This document shows, piece by piece, positions 1-6,669 of a stretch of DNA of 25,048 nt. The position numbers and the translations under genes are program-made. Below the pieces are notes generated by a model. That model had not been told where the DNA came from, did not search any database, and was given only the letters and a program-made list of their open reading frames with translations. Position 1 is the first letter of the stretch; each line of letters begins with the position of its first letter. The stretch comes from a virus: the IMG/VR virus record IMGVR_UViG_3300030101_001032, positions 8,971 through 34,018 of that record; one strand, given 5' to 3'.

Positions 1-219
1 GTTTTGGAGTTGTTAGATGGGCCATACAAAGGAAACATGGTGGCGTTACCAAACAATCGTGTAAGGGTTACACACCCAGCATGGTTTGAAACAGGACAAG
101 GTGCGCCGGACTTTAGACCGAACCAACGTATCTATCACTCAAAACAAGATATAGAATACGTTTGGGACACACAACGAGTATTTAACAATCTCTACGCAGA
201 GGATACAGACGATGGCTAA
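1..219 (+). CDS. C-terminal end of an unrecognised phage protein (5' truncated)
   Basis: The frame is open from base 1 and ends with TAA at 217-219, giving 72 residues of what is probably a longer protein starting upstream. A TTG at base 4 could serve as a start, but no ribosome binding site can be seen because the window begins there. The tail is soluble, rich in Asn, Arg and aromatic residues, and ends in an acidic stretch (YAEDTDDG). I do not recognise the family. Its stop overlaps the start of the next gene by 8 bases, so it belongs to the same transcription unit. From its place ahead of the basic proteins and connector genes it is likely a virion or packaging protein, but this is position only. 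Confidence 0.55.
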   Translation, partial: VLELLDGPYKGNMVALPNNRVRVTHPAWFETGQGAPDFRPNQRIYHSKQDIEYVWDTQRVFNNLYAEDTDDG

Positions 220-760
220 GAAACAATTTCCTGACCTAAATAAAGACGGTAAAGTAACACAAGCCGATATTTTACAAGGTCGCGGTGTAAACAAAAAACG
301 AGGCGGCGGTAAAGTCAATAAAGGCATGGCCGTTGGCGGTAAAGTTAAAAAAGGCATGGCTGTTGGTGGTAAAGTCAAAAAAGGCATGGCCGTTGGTGGT
401 AAAGTCAAAAAAGGCATGGCCGTTGGTGGTAAAGTCAAAAAAGGGTACAGCATGGGCGGCGCTTTAGGCTCTGCACCTCCTATTATGCCTGGTAGCAGTA
501 TGCAAGCTATGGAATCTGATGAAGACCGTAAGAAACGTATGATGCGCCAACCCGGTGGCATGCCCCCCAAGATGCCTGGCATGAATAAAGGCGGCGCTGT
601 TGGTGGTAAAAAAGGTATGAGTAAAGGCGGTAAAATTGGTGGTAAGAAAAAAGCCACTAAAGCTAAGGCCACTAAAGCTAAAACCACTACCAAAAGAAAA
701 CCAAAGGTTCGTGGAGCAGGTATCGCTAGAAAAGGTGTACGTCCAGCTAAAATGAGGTAG
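212..760 (+). CDS. Basic Gly/Lys-rich repeat protein with EF-hand-like loop
   Basis: A 182-residue, strongly basic protein. Residues 8-19 (DLNKDGKVTQAD) have the D-x-N-x-D-G spacing of an EF-hand or dockerin calcium loop. Residues 32-81 hold five 10-residue repeats of the form GGKVKKGMAV, the last one diverged. The middle (about 85-125) is rich in Met, Pro and Gly. The C-terminal 40 residues carry AKAT repeats and many Lys and Arg, like a histone H1 tail. There is no signal peptide or membrane segment. It opens a run of four small basic genes just ahead of the connector genes. A DNA-associated virion or capsid-interior role fits the composition but is inference. Proteins of this look, with the N-terminal calcium-loop motif, occur in marine podophages as hypothetical proteins. 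The start ATG lies inside the preceding gene. Confidence 0.85.
   Translation: MAKKQFPDLNKDGKVTQADILQGRGVNKKRGGGKVNKGMAVGGKVKKGMAVGGKVKKGMAVGGKVKKGMAVGGKVKKGYSMGGALGSAPPIMPGSSMQAMESDEDRKKRMMRQPGGMPPKMPGMNKGGAVGGKKGMSKGGKIGGKKKATKAKATKAKTTTKRKPKVRGAGIARKGVRPAKMR
305..454 (+). repeat. Five tandem 30-bp repeats inside the basic protein gene
   Basis: Five in-frame 30-base units encode GGKV(N/K)KGMAV; the fifth reads GGKVKKGYSM. The third and fourth units look identical or nearly so, and the others differ mostly at synonymous positions. This suggests recent expansion by slippage or recombination. Copy number would be expected to differ between relatives. Confidence 0.95.
653..682 (+). repeat. Two tandem 15-bp repeats (lysine/alanine tail)
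   Basis: Two consecutive 15-base units, gccactaaagctaag and gccactaaagctaaa, encode ATKAK twice in the basic C-terminus of the first small basic protein. They differ only at the last base. Confidence 0.9.
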
Positions 761-762
761 TT

Positions 763-948
763 ATGCGTTCATATAACTCAGGCGGCACAGTTAGATACAA
801 GTCTGGGGGTAAGATTTGCCCCAAGGGTAAAGCGTGGGCAAAACGCACGTTTGATACTTACCCCAGTGCTTATGCAAATATGGCCGCGTCTAAATATTGT
901 AAAGATCCTAATTACGCCAAAGGCGCAAAAGGGAAAAAGAAAAAGTAA
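763..948 (+). CDS. Small basic marine-phage protein (two Cys, Lys-rich tail)
   Basis: A 61-residue protein with the core KICPKGKAWAKRTF, a Tyr/Ala stretch (YPSAYANMAA) and a second cysteine in SKYCKDP, ending in a run of lysines. I recognise this core as a recurrent hypothetical small protein in marine podophages, usually beside virion genes; its function is unknown. The two cysteines (residues 19 and 46) could form a metal site or a disulfide, but with only two this is weak. GAGG sits a few bases upstream of the ATG. Its stop and the next start share an A (TAATG). The charge and position suggest a nucleic-acid-associated virion component, which is inference. Confidence 0.8.
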   Translation: MRSYNSGGTVRYKSGGKICPKGKAWAKRTFDTYPSAYANMAASKYCKDPNYAKGAKGKKKK

Positions 949-1217
949 TGGGCGACCTCAAGAAGTGGGTTCAACAGGACTGGGTTCGTATAGGCACTGA
1001 CGGTAAAGTCAAGGGCAAATGCGGCACGTCTAAGGACAAAAAGAACCCTGACCGTTGCTTACCACGCAGTAAGGCTAACTCGTTAAGTAAAGGCGAGCGA
1101 GCCGCTACCGCCAAGAAAAAGAAGCGTGAAGGTTCTAAAGGTAAGACTGTGGTTAAAAATACTAAACCTGCTACCGTTAAGATGAGAGGTGGTGGTCTAG
1201 CAAGGAGAAAAAGATAA
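948..1217 (+). CDS. Basic DUF5872-like protein ending in GGGLARRKR
   Basis: An 89-residue protein starting KKWVQQDWVRIGTDGK, then KCGTSKDKKNPDRCLP, then a Ser/Lys stretch (SKANSLSKGERAATAKKKKR). The order DWV-x-I, a CG motif, RCLP and K-rich repeats is what I associate with the DUF5872 family of small basic proteins seen in viruses and bacteria; this assignment is from memory of the pattern. Cys25 and Cys37 are the only cysteines. The C-terminus GGGLARRKR is repeated almost exactly in the next gene. It is joined to both neighbours by TAATG overlaps, so translation is probably coupled. The biochemical role is unknown. A DNA-binding or virion-internal role is an inference from charge and location. 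Confidence 0.8.
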   Translation: MGDLKKWVQQDWVRIGTDGKVKGKCGTSKDKKNPDRCLPRSKANSLSKGERAATAKKKKREGSKGKTVVKNTKPATVKMRGGGLARRKR

Positions 1218-1681
1218 TGGCAATACCGCAAATAGTAGGCGCAGGTTTAAGAGCCGCAAAAGCCGCAAAAGCCGCGAAAAAGCTTAAAAAAGATAAAGCT
1301 AATAGACGCTTAGAGGAAATGAAAGACAAAGAAAAAACTGACGTGCAAGAAACGTTTAAAGATTTTGATAAAAATTTAAACACTCGCCGAAAAGCTAATA
1401 GAAAAAAAGAATTGGTTAGGCAAAAGAAAGCGGATGACAGAAAACAAACCGCAATAAGCGCAGGTCTTCTTACTGGTGCTACTGGTATGGCCGCTAATGA
1501 AATACGTAAACAAAATAAAGCGTTAGACGAAAAACTACAAGCAGAAGATAAAAAAGCCGGTGGGGGTCTAGCAAGGCGAAGGCGCAAAAACGATGGTGGA
1601 CTAAAAGTAGGACAGCGAAAAATTGCTAGGGGTTGTGGCAAAGTAATGGGTAACCGCCGCAAAAAAACATTATATACGTAG
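1217..1681 (+). CDS. Basic coiled-coil protein with GGGLARR and RGCGKVM tail motifs
   Basis: A 154-residue protein. Residues 11-27 are an Ala/Lys helix encoded partly by 9-base repeats. Residues 28-75 are highly charged and look like a coiled coil. Residues 78-95 are a short Gly/Ala-rich, mildly hydrophobic patch. The C-terminal tail has GGGLARRRR (115-123), then IARGCGKVMGNRRKKT, a motif I have seen at the end of small marine-phage proteins. It shares GGGLARR with the preceding gene product. No enzyme motif is present. It is the last of four consecutive basic genes before the connector genes and is probably a virion-associated protein of unknown function. Confidence 0.8.
   Translation: MAIPQIVGAGLRAAKAAKAAKKLKKDKANRRLEEMKDKEKTDVQETFKDFDKNLNTRRKANRKKELVRQKKADDRKQTAISAGLLTGATGMAANEIRKQNKALDEKLQAEDKKAGGGLARRRRKNDGGLKVGQRKIARGCGKVMGNRRKKTLYT
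1253..1279 (+). repeat. Three tandem 9-bp repeats encoding Ala-Ala-Lys
   Basis: The unit GCCGCAAAA occurs twice and then as GCCGCGAAA, coding an AAK repeat in the N-terminal helix of the basic coiled-coil protein. Confidence 0.85.
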
Positions 1682-1688
1682 GTAACTT

Positions 1689-2414
1689 ATGGGCACTTCA
1701 ACTACTACAAGTTTTAATTTAGATTTTATGGAGATTGCTGAAGAAGCGTGGGAACGCGCTGGCCGTGAGATGCGTTCTGGATATGATTTACGTACGGCAC
1801 GCCGATCCATGAACCTACTGACTATTGAGTGGGCTAACCGTGGCTTGAACATGTGGACAATCAACGAAGGCTCCATAGACCTTACCGCAGGTACTTCGCA
1901 GTATGTTTTAACCGAAGATACAAACCCTAATGCTGAAAATACTGTCGATGTAATTGAACATTTTATACGTGAAAACTCTGGCAATACATCTACACAATCT
2001 GACACATCATTAAACCGCATAAGTGTTAGTACGTACGCGGCTATACCTAACAAACTTGCTACAGGTAAACCTTTACAAGTATTTGTAGAGCGTTTGGGTG
2101 GTAAAAACGCGAACTCTATAATACTTAACCTATGGCCTGTACCCGATAAAGCGTATAAATTAGGTTATTTTAGTATACGGCGTATACAAGATGCGAGTAG
2201 CTCAGACCCCACTAAAAACAACCCCGATATATCGTACAGGTTTTTGCCTTGTTTAGTGGCTGGTCTAGCGTACTATATTGCTATGAAAGTGCCTGAGTTA
2301 ATGCCTAGAGTACAAATGTTAAAGCAAGAGTACGAAGAACAGTATGCTATGGCGGCTTCAGAGGATAGGGAAAAAACGTCAGCGCGGTTTGTACCTAGCA
2401 TTGGTTACCACTAA
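1689..2414 (+). CDS. P22 gp4-like head-tail connector (tail accessory factor)
   Basis: A 241-residue protein. Residues 34-58 read DLRTARRSMNLL and then EWANRGLNMW. This is the characteristic N-terminal helix pair of P22 gp4-like tail accessory factors, where an Arg/Ser/Leu helix is followed by EW-x-NRGLN-x-W. The middle is beta-rich, and the C-terminal 60 residues form a helical domain (PCLVAGLAYYIAMKVPE, then a Glu-rich helix). In that family the protein assembles as a ring under the portal, extends the channel and helps keep packaged DNA in. It is followed by a zinc-ribbon protein and a second adaptor, as expected for a connector block. The ATG follows the previous stop by a short gap. The gp4-like identity rests on motif recognition without an alignment; a T7 gp11-like label is the alternative. 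Confidence 0.75.
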   Translation: MGTSTTTSFNLDFMEIAEEAWERAGREMRSGYDLRTARRSMNLLTIEWANRGLNMWTINEGSIDLTAGTSQYVLTEDTNPNAENTVDVIEHFIRENSGNTSTQSDTSLNRISVSTYAAIPNKLATGKPLQVFVERLGGKNANSIILNLWPVPDKAYKLGYFSIRRIQDASSSDPTKNNPDISYRFLPCLVAGLAYYIAMKVPELMPRVQMLKQEYEEQYAMAASEDREKTSARFVPSIGYH

Positions 2415-2770
2415 TGGGTAGTAAGTTTGCTTCAAGTAAACAAGCGTTAGCGATATGTGACCGTTGTGGGCAGACGTTCAAACTTAAAAAACTAAAAGTA
2501 GAGAAAGTTCGTGGTAGAGAAACTAACGTAAAAGTTTGCCGATCTTGCTATGATCCAGACCACCCACAAAATAAATTGGGTGACGTATTAGTAAAAGATC
2601 CACAAGCCATACGTAACCCACGCCCAGATACAAGTTTAGGTGATAGTGGTCGGTCTAGCAGTAGGTTGATTCAATACGGGTATAATCCAGTGGGTGGTGG
2701 CGATAACATATTAATGCTTAACACGTTGGTAGGTAACGGTAAAGTAGGCACAGTAACGGTGACGACATGA
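2414..2770 (+). CDS. Small zinc-ribbon protein of the connector block
   Basis: A 118-residue protein with two CxxC knuckles, C15-x-x-C18 and C42-x-x-C45, and a His at 50. This is the layout of a treble-clef or zinc-ribbon fold that binds one zinc ion. The C-terminal 55 residues are Gly/Asn-rich and low in charge, ending in a Thr/Val-rich strand. Proteins of this form sit between connector genes in many marine phages, and I know of no demonstrated function. It starts by TAATG overlap with the gp4-like gene and ends by ATGA overlap with the next adaptor gene, so the three are probably made in a coupled fashion. A role as a small structural or assembly factor of the neck is inference; DNA binding is also possible. 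Confidence 0.8.
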   Translation: MGSKFASSKQALAICDRCGQTFKLKKLKVEKVRGRETNVKVCRSCYDPDHPQNKLGDVLVKDPQAIRNPRPDTSLGDSGRSSSRLIQYGYNPVGGGDNILMLNTLVGNGKVGTVTVTT

Positions 2771-3411
2771 GCACAACTTTTACGGATCTAAAATCAGATA
2801 TACAAGACATAACTGAAAACACGTTTACTGACGCGCAACTAACGCTATTTATAGAACAAGCAGAACAATTACTACTTAATTCTGTGCAAATACCTGCATT
2901 ACGTAATGTAGACACGTCTAGTCTTGTTGCTGGCACAGCTACGTTAACCGCACCCACAGGTTATTTATACACCATTAGTATGGCAATTAACCACGGTAAC
3001 GAAATAACGTTTTTATTGCCAAAAGAAGCATCTTTTATACAAGAAGCCTACCCAAGTAGTTTAACAGCTAACCGAGCTAAACCGACGCATTACGCACAGT
3101 TTGGTGAAAACAGCCTTATATTTGGCCCTACACCTGACCAGGCGTACGTTCTGTCACATACCTATGCGGCGTACCCCACGTCAATAACAACGAGTGGTGA
3201 TGGTACAAGTTGGTTGGGCACTAATATGGATTCTGCTTTGTTAAATGCTTCGTTAGTTGAAGCCGCCCGATTTATGAAGGCAGACCCAGATATAGTGGCA
3301 ATGTACAAAGAAGCATTTGCCAACTCCCTAACTATGCTTAAACAACTTGGTGATGGTAAGTTAGACGGTGATGTGTACAGAAATGGCCAGCCGAAAACAG
3401 AGGTGTTATAG
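2767..3411 (+). CDS. Head-tail adaptor-like protein
   Basis: A 214-residue protein. It begins with a helical pair (FTDLKSDIQDITEN, then FTDAQLTLFIEQAEQLL), a beta-rich middle (LTAPTGYLYT, LIFGPTPDQAYVL) and a C-terminal helical bundle (LNASLVEAARFMKADPDI, then EAFANSLTMLKQ). Two N-terminal helices, a central beta barrel and late helices match the adaptor or gatekeeper proteins of podoviruses, such as the SU10-type adaptor or T7 gp11 family. Such proteins bridge the portal ring and the tail hub. It directly follows the gp4-like gene and the zinc-ribbon gene, which supports a neck role. Two adaptor-like genes side by side is not unusual in this phage group. No signal peptide or membrane segment. 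The exact family is unconfirmed. Confidence 0.65.
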   Translation: MSTTFTDLKSDIQDITENTFTDAQLTLFIEQAEQLLLNSVQIPALRNVDTSSLVAGTATLTAPTGYLYTISMAINHGNEITFLLPKEASFIQEAYPSSLTANRAKPTHYAQFGENSLIFGPTPDQAYVLSHTYAAYPTSITTSGDGTSWLGTNMDSALLNASLVEAARFMKADPDIVAMYKEAFANSLTMLKQLGDGKLDGDVYRNGQPKTEVL

Positions 3412-3855
3412 ATGGCTATTACACAAACACTTACAACATCGTTTAAAAAAGAGTTACTTGAGGGTAACCACGATTTTACCGCTGATACCATAAAGATAGC
3501 TTTGTATGATAGCACGGCTACGCTAGGCGCTAGTACGACAATCTATAGCGCCGGTGACACTGGGCAAGTGTCGAACGATGCGCCGGGGTATGATACGGGG
3601 GGTAAAGAGCTTACCAAAGTATCTCCTACATCTAGCGGTACAACAGCGTTTATAGATTTTAGTGATATTACGTGGACAAGTTCTACATTTACTGCGCGTG
3701 GGGCATTAATATATAACGCGAGTACAAAAAGTAGCATAGCAAACAGAGCCATAGCCGTACTTGATTTTGGCTCAGATAAAACAACTTCTAACAGTACGTT
3801 TACGGTGACATTCCCTGCCGGAGACAGTACCAACGCAATAGTAAGGATAGAATAA
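3412..3855 (+). CDS. Beta-rich virion structural protein
   Basis: A 147-residue, Thr/Ser/Gly-rich, almost all-beta protein. It carries the pattern NHDFTADTIKIALYDS near the start, then GYDTGGKELT, then FIDFSDITWTSSTFTARGA and LDFGSDKTTSNSTFTV. I recognise this arrangement from a widespread small virion protein of marine myo- and podophages, often placed beside fibre or neck genes. Its exact role (decoration, tail or fibre attachment) is not known to me. The start ATG abuts the previous stop directly, and its own stop overlaps the fibre gene start as TAATG. No membrane or export signal is present. Confidence 0.75.
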   Translation: MAITQTLTTSFKKELLEGNHDFTADTIKIALYDSTATLGASTTIYSAGDTGQVSNDAPGYDTGGKELTKVSPTSSGTTAFIDFSDITWTSSTFTARGALIYNASTKSSIANRAIAVLDFGSDKTTSNSTFTVTFPAGDSTNAIVRIE

Positions 3856-4820
3856 TGGCATTTACATCACTAGGATTAGTAAAGCCTGATGCCGGTACAT
3901 TATCCGGTACTTGGGGTTCCACTTTAAATACACAATTAACTGATATGGTTAACGAAGCTATAGCAGGGTACGTTAGTGTAGAAATGGTAAACGCAAATTA
4001 CTCAGAGGATGGCACAAAAAGTATAAACAATGGCGCAACTTGTAATGCTAGAAATGCCGTTATAAACGTCACATCTAGTGTTTCTTTAGACGCACAACGA
4101 GAATTTGAGTTACCAGCCATAGAAAAAGTCTACATAGTTATAAATAACACTACTGGTGGTCAGTCTCTACACTTTAAAGACCCCAGCAATTCGGGTGTGA
4201 TAGTGCCCAACGGCAAAGCGGCGCTGATATTTTATGATAGTGTAAGCAACAACTACAAAGAGGGACTTACAAACATTAATGGTAACGCTACTCTTGGGGG
4301 TACGGTGTCTATAACTGGCGCTACTACTTTAGCAAGCACGTTAACACTTAGCAGTGCCTCAAGTGACATTGCGGTAAACACTAACAAGTTCACAGTAGAT
4401 GCTACACAGGGTAATACAGTCGTCGCGGGCACGTTATCTGCGGGAGCGACTACCATAACTGGTGGGTACACAGGTTCACTTACCACCAGCACATCTACAG
4501 GCGACCAAGATGCAACTGCCATGACGGGGTTGGTAGGGAAACGAATTATATCTACAGCTACTACAGATTCTACTTTTACACTACCCGATGCTAATGTTGG
4601 TGTCCCTGCGGGGTCTACGTGGGTGGTGGTAAATATGCACGGTACGGCAGATATAAAAATACTGTCAGCCAATAGTGATGTTATAACCATTTGCACAGGC
4701 TCTACCATAGTAGAAAAGTCCTCGTCTGGCGGGTTTGCTACCATACAACAGGGCGGGGTGGCCGAGATAGTATGCGTAGGGGCTAATTCGTACGTTATGT
4801 TTGGTGGGGGCATTAGTTAA
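3855..4820 (+). CDS. Tail fibre protein of the first fibre cassette
   Basis: A 321-residue protein. Its N-terminus contains LSGTWGSTLNTQLTDMVNEA, a common opening of marine-phage fibre and tail proteins whose following region anchors to the virion. Residues 30-130 are beta-rich. Residues 145-215 are a Thr/Ser/Leu repeat-like shaft (ATLGGTVSITGATTLAST). The last 100 residues form a compact domain (TFTLPDANVGVPAGSTW, ending SYVMFGGGIS) that is paralogous to the end of the second fibre gene. Known fibres of this type form trimers and bind host surface structures. The small genes directly after it may be tip proteins or chaperones. The call rests on composition and the paralogous C-terminal domain. 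Confidence 0.75.
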   Translation: MAFTSLGLVKPDAGTLSGTWGSTLNTQLTDMVNEAIAGYVSVEMVNANYSEDGTKSINNGATCNARNAVINVTSSVSLDAQREFELPAIEKVYIVINNTTGGQSLHFKDPSNSGVIVPNGKAALIFYDSVSNNYKEGLTNINGNATLGGTVSITGATTLASTLTLSSASSDIAVNTNKFTVDATQGNTVVAGTLSAGATTITGGYTGSLTTSTSTGDQDATAMTGLVGKRIISTATTDSTFTLPDANVGVPAGSTWVVVNMHGTADIKILSANSDVITICTGSTIVEKSSSGGFATIQQGGVAEIVCVGANSYVMFGGGIS

Positions 4821-5347
4821 TGTCTGCTGGCGCTATAATGATGGTAGGCGCTAGCGGTACGGTCAGCGCAGACATATCCTCGTTTACTGTAACGGCGGGT
4901 AACGTTGTTATAGGGTATAAAAGCCTACTTTTTGGATACGATAAAGCCGCCTCTGTTTCTGGCGGCTCAGGCGATTTTGAGGGGGAAGTTGGTTATGGTG
5001 GCGCTGTAAACACCACTGACTTTTTGTTACAAAATGGTGCGGCGGCTACATTAAATGAGAACTCAAGTAGGTTTCTTACTAACGATAGTTTCTTACAATT
5101 TAGGTTTTCCGTTGCTGATGGCGAAACAAAACCAGACGAAAGTGATATAAATAGCACTATGTTTAAGTTTATTAGGTTAGAAAATAGTACTACGGGCACA
5201 ACAAGTGACGTCCAAGCGAGTCAATTTACTAATAATAGCTCTAGTAACGTCACAGGGTTTACTGAATACGATTTGCAAGTACCTAACAGCGCGGGAGTTG
5301 ACGTTTCTGTTAATGACGTTGTTGTCGTAACACTAAGGAGTTCGTAA
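4820..5347 (+). CDS. Small beta-rich fibre-associated protein (first cassette)
   Basis: A 175-residue acidic, Ser/Thr/Asn-rich protein predicted to be mainly beta. The start reads SAGAIMMVGASGTVSADI and the end DLQVPNSAGVDVSVNDVVVV. There is one central FLQFRFSVADGETKPDESD segment with little helix. I do not recognise a family. It overlaps the fibre gene before it and the alpha/beta gene after it by TAATG, so all three are probably co-translated. The second fibre gene at 11579 is followed by a 130-residue beta-rich gene in the same place. I therefore infer a fibre-tip, receptor-binding or fibre-folding role. A free virion decoration protein is the alternative. Confidence 0.7.
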   Translation: MSAGAIMMVGASGTVSADISSFTVTAGNVVIGYKSLLFGYDKAASVSGGSGDFEGEVGYGGAVNTTDFLLQNGAAATLNENSSRFLTNDSFLQFRFSVADGETKPDESDINSTMFKFIRLENSTTGTTSDVQASQFTNNSSSNVTGFTEYDLQVPNSAGVDVSVNDVVVVTLRSS

Positions 5348-5832
5348 TGTACACTTTTGAACATAATCCCGCATTTGATGAAGCTACCTTTACTCGTTTG
5401 TTTGACGATTGCAAAGGTAAAATACTAGAAGGCACAATAGACGATAACACCACAGAGCTAGAAGCTAGGATGCACTGCTCAAAGGTTATACGTAGTGGCA
5501 ACGCTACGATAGTATGTAAAAAAGACGACCACGTAATAGCTATGATAGGCGGGCTGAAAAAAGGTAACACCGCTATATTTACAGCGTGGGTGTTAGGTAA
5601 AGACTTATCAGGTAGTAAGTCGTGGCTGTATGACCCAAATTGGGTGGCTGAACTTACGGCGGCGATGAAAGAAAAGTACATACAAGTAGAGTCTGCGCAC
5701 CGTGATGGGCACACTGCGGATAATTATTCAGTCGCTATGTATGAACAAGCAACAGGATTATGGGGCGCATCTTCAGACCAGGTGGTGCGTGGACAAGGGC
5801 CAACACACAGAACACAACAATTTAAGGATTAA
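5347..5832 (+). CDS. Alpha/beta fibre-cassette protein, possibly GNAT-like
   Basis: A 161-residue protein with an N-terminal helix (DEATFTRLFDDCKGKIL), a central run of strands (SGNATIVCKKDDHVIAMIGG, then TAIFTAWVLGKD), a GSKSWLYD turn and a helix followed by a strand (ELTAAMKEKYIQVESA). This order is compatible with an acyl-CoA N-acyltransferase (GNAT) fold, but I see no clear R/Q-x-x-G-x-G/A acetyl-CoA loop, so activity is doubtful. A strong AAGGAG lies at 5335-5340, six bases before the ATG, and the start also overlaps the preceding stop (TAATG). It closes the first fibre cassette. The second cassette closes with a protein of almost the same length. A fibre chaperone or fibre-modifying protein is possible; this is inference. 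Confidence 0.7.
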   Translation: MYTFEHNPAFDEATFTRLFDDCKGKILEGTIDDNTTELEARMHCSKVIRSGNATIVCKKDDHVIAMIGGLKKGNTAIFTAWVLGKDLSGSKSWLYDPNWVAELTAAMKEKYIQVESAHRDGHTADNYSVAMYEQATGLWGASSDQVVRGQGPTHRTQQFKD

Positions 5833-5834
5833 TC

Positions 5835-6065
5835 ATGGTAGTTAAAAAACGCGGGCGCCCCAAAAAAGCAGACACAGTAAAACGACTTTCAGCAAGAGAA
5901 GTATTGGTTCAACTTGAAAAACATGAGGCTAGATGCGCTGTAGAGCTAAGAGAAATAAACAGAAGGCTCGACGAGGGTTCAAAGCGGTTTATTAGGCTAG
6001 AGCAGTATATATGGGGGCTGTATGCGGCTATTTTTGTTAGTGCTATTGCTGGTAAGCTCTTATAG
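5835..6065 (+). CDS. Small tail-anchored protein with AT-hook-like basic N-terminus
   Basis: A 76-residue protein. Residues 4-11 (KKRGRPKK) match the AT-hook core RGRP. Residues 18-57 are a charged helix with heptad-like Leu/Ile spacing. Residues 57-75 (QYIWGLYAAIFVSAIAG) form one C-terminal membrane helix. The helix-then-TM layout resembles XhlA-type phage lysis accessory proteins, which assist holins. The gene begins the lysis and envelope block after the first fibre cassette, which fits. The AT-hook similarity may be only a basic patch on the cytoplasmic side of the membrane. Its last 44 bases are also the start of the next gene, in another frame. Confidence 0.7.
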   Translation: MVVKKRGRPKKADTVKRLSAREVLVQLEKHEARCAVELREINRRLDEGSKRFIRLEQYIWGLYAAIFVSAIAGKLL

Positions 6066-6669
6066 CCTTGGGCAAGATACAGACAGTGGTAACACAAGCT
6101 CGCAAACTGGTGACTTAAATACTAATCAACAGGGTGCTACGGTTGACAGTAACAATGAGACTGTAACGAACACTAACCAGTATAACGGGGCTGGTAGTGC
6201 TAGTGAGATACCTGTGGCATCAGCCACTGCACCGAGCCTTATGTCAGGTGGTAATGACAGTTGTTTGAAGAGCGTGAGCGGTGGTGTATCTACTTTGCAG
6301 ATTGGCATAAGCTCCGGCAAGTATGAGATAGATGAGGATTGTAATAGGCGTAAAGATGCACAAATGTTGTTCACTTTAAACATGAAGATTGCGGCTATTA
6401 CAAGAATGTGCCAGAGTGACGATAATTGGTTATCAATGTTTGAATCAGGGACACCATGTCCCCTTGTTGTAAACGGTAAAGTAGTTGCCGGTAAGAATGC
6501 TTACCTAATGATGAAACGAAAACCCACACTATTTGTAAGGAATTATGAGGATAACAAGGAATACTTTGATGTTGCGTTAGGTATTAATGGAGAAAACGGA
6601 AATGGCGATGAAAAAGAAGATACTAGCGGCAAGTCTGTTAGCGAGCGTTTCCGCACCACTAAGTGGTGA
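6022..6669 (+). CDS. Exported four-cysteine protein of unknown function
   Basis: A 215-residue protein that starts with a classic signal peptide: MRLFLLVLLLVSSYSLG, cleavage near residues 15-17, with no lipobox cysteine. Residues 18-65 are a flexible Asn/Gln/Thr/Ser linker. The folded part has four cysteines (81, 107, 130 and 146) in SCLKSVSGG, DEDCNRRKDA, RMCQSDDNW and TPCPLV. Four cysteines in an exported protein suggest two disulfides. I recall this Cys pattern near lysis genes in other phages without an assigned function. GGGGG at 6013-6017 is a plausible ribosome binding site. The start lies inside the membrane-helix codons of the preceding gene. Roles in lysis, superinfection exclusion or the virion are all possible; the sequence does not decide. 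Confidence 0.75.
   Translation: MRLFLLVLLLVSSYSLGQDTDSGNTSSQTGDLNTNQQGATVDSNNETVTNTNQYNGAGSASEIPVASATAPSLMSGGNDSCLKSVSGGVSTLQIGISSGKYEIDEDCNRRKDAQMLFTLNMKIAAITRMCQSDDNWLSMFESGTPCPLVVNGKVVAGKNAYLMMKRKPTLFVRNYEDNKEYFDVALGINGENGNGDEKEDTSGKSVSERFRTTKW

Noticed and set aside
139-693. Antisense 184-codon frame with Pro/Leu repeats
   Set aside because: It is the reverse complement of the basic repeat gene; its repeats simply mirror the 30-base units, and the sense gene has better start, spacing and composition.
4253-4813. 186-codon antisense frame over the first fibre gene
   Set aside because: Val/Pro/Ser-rich translation typical of the antisense of Thr/Gly-rich fibre sequence; no ribosome binding site and opposite to every supported gene.
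6022-6669. Outer-membrane spanin lipoprotein
   Set aside because: The signal peptide region has no lipobox cysteine, and the protein is far larger than typical o-spanins.
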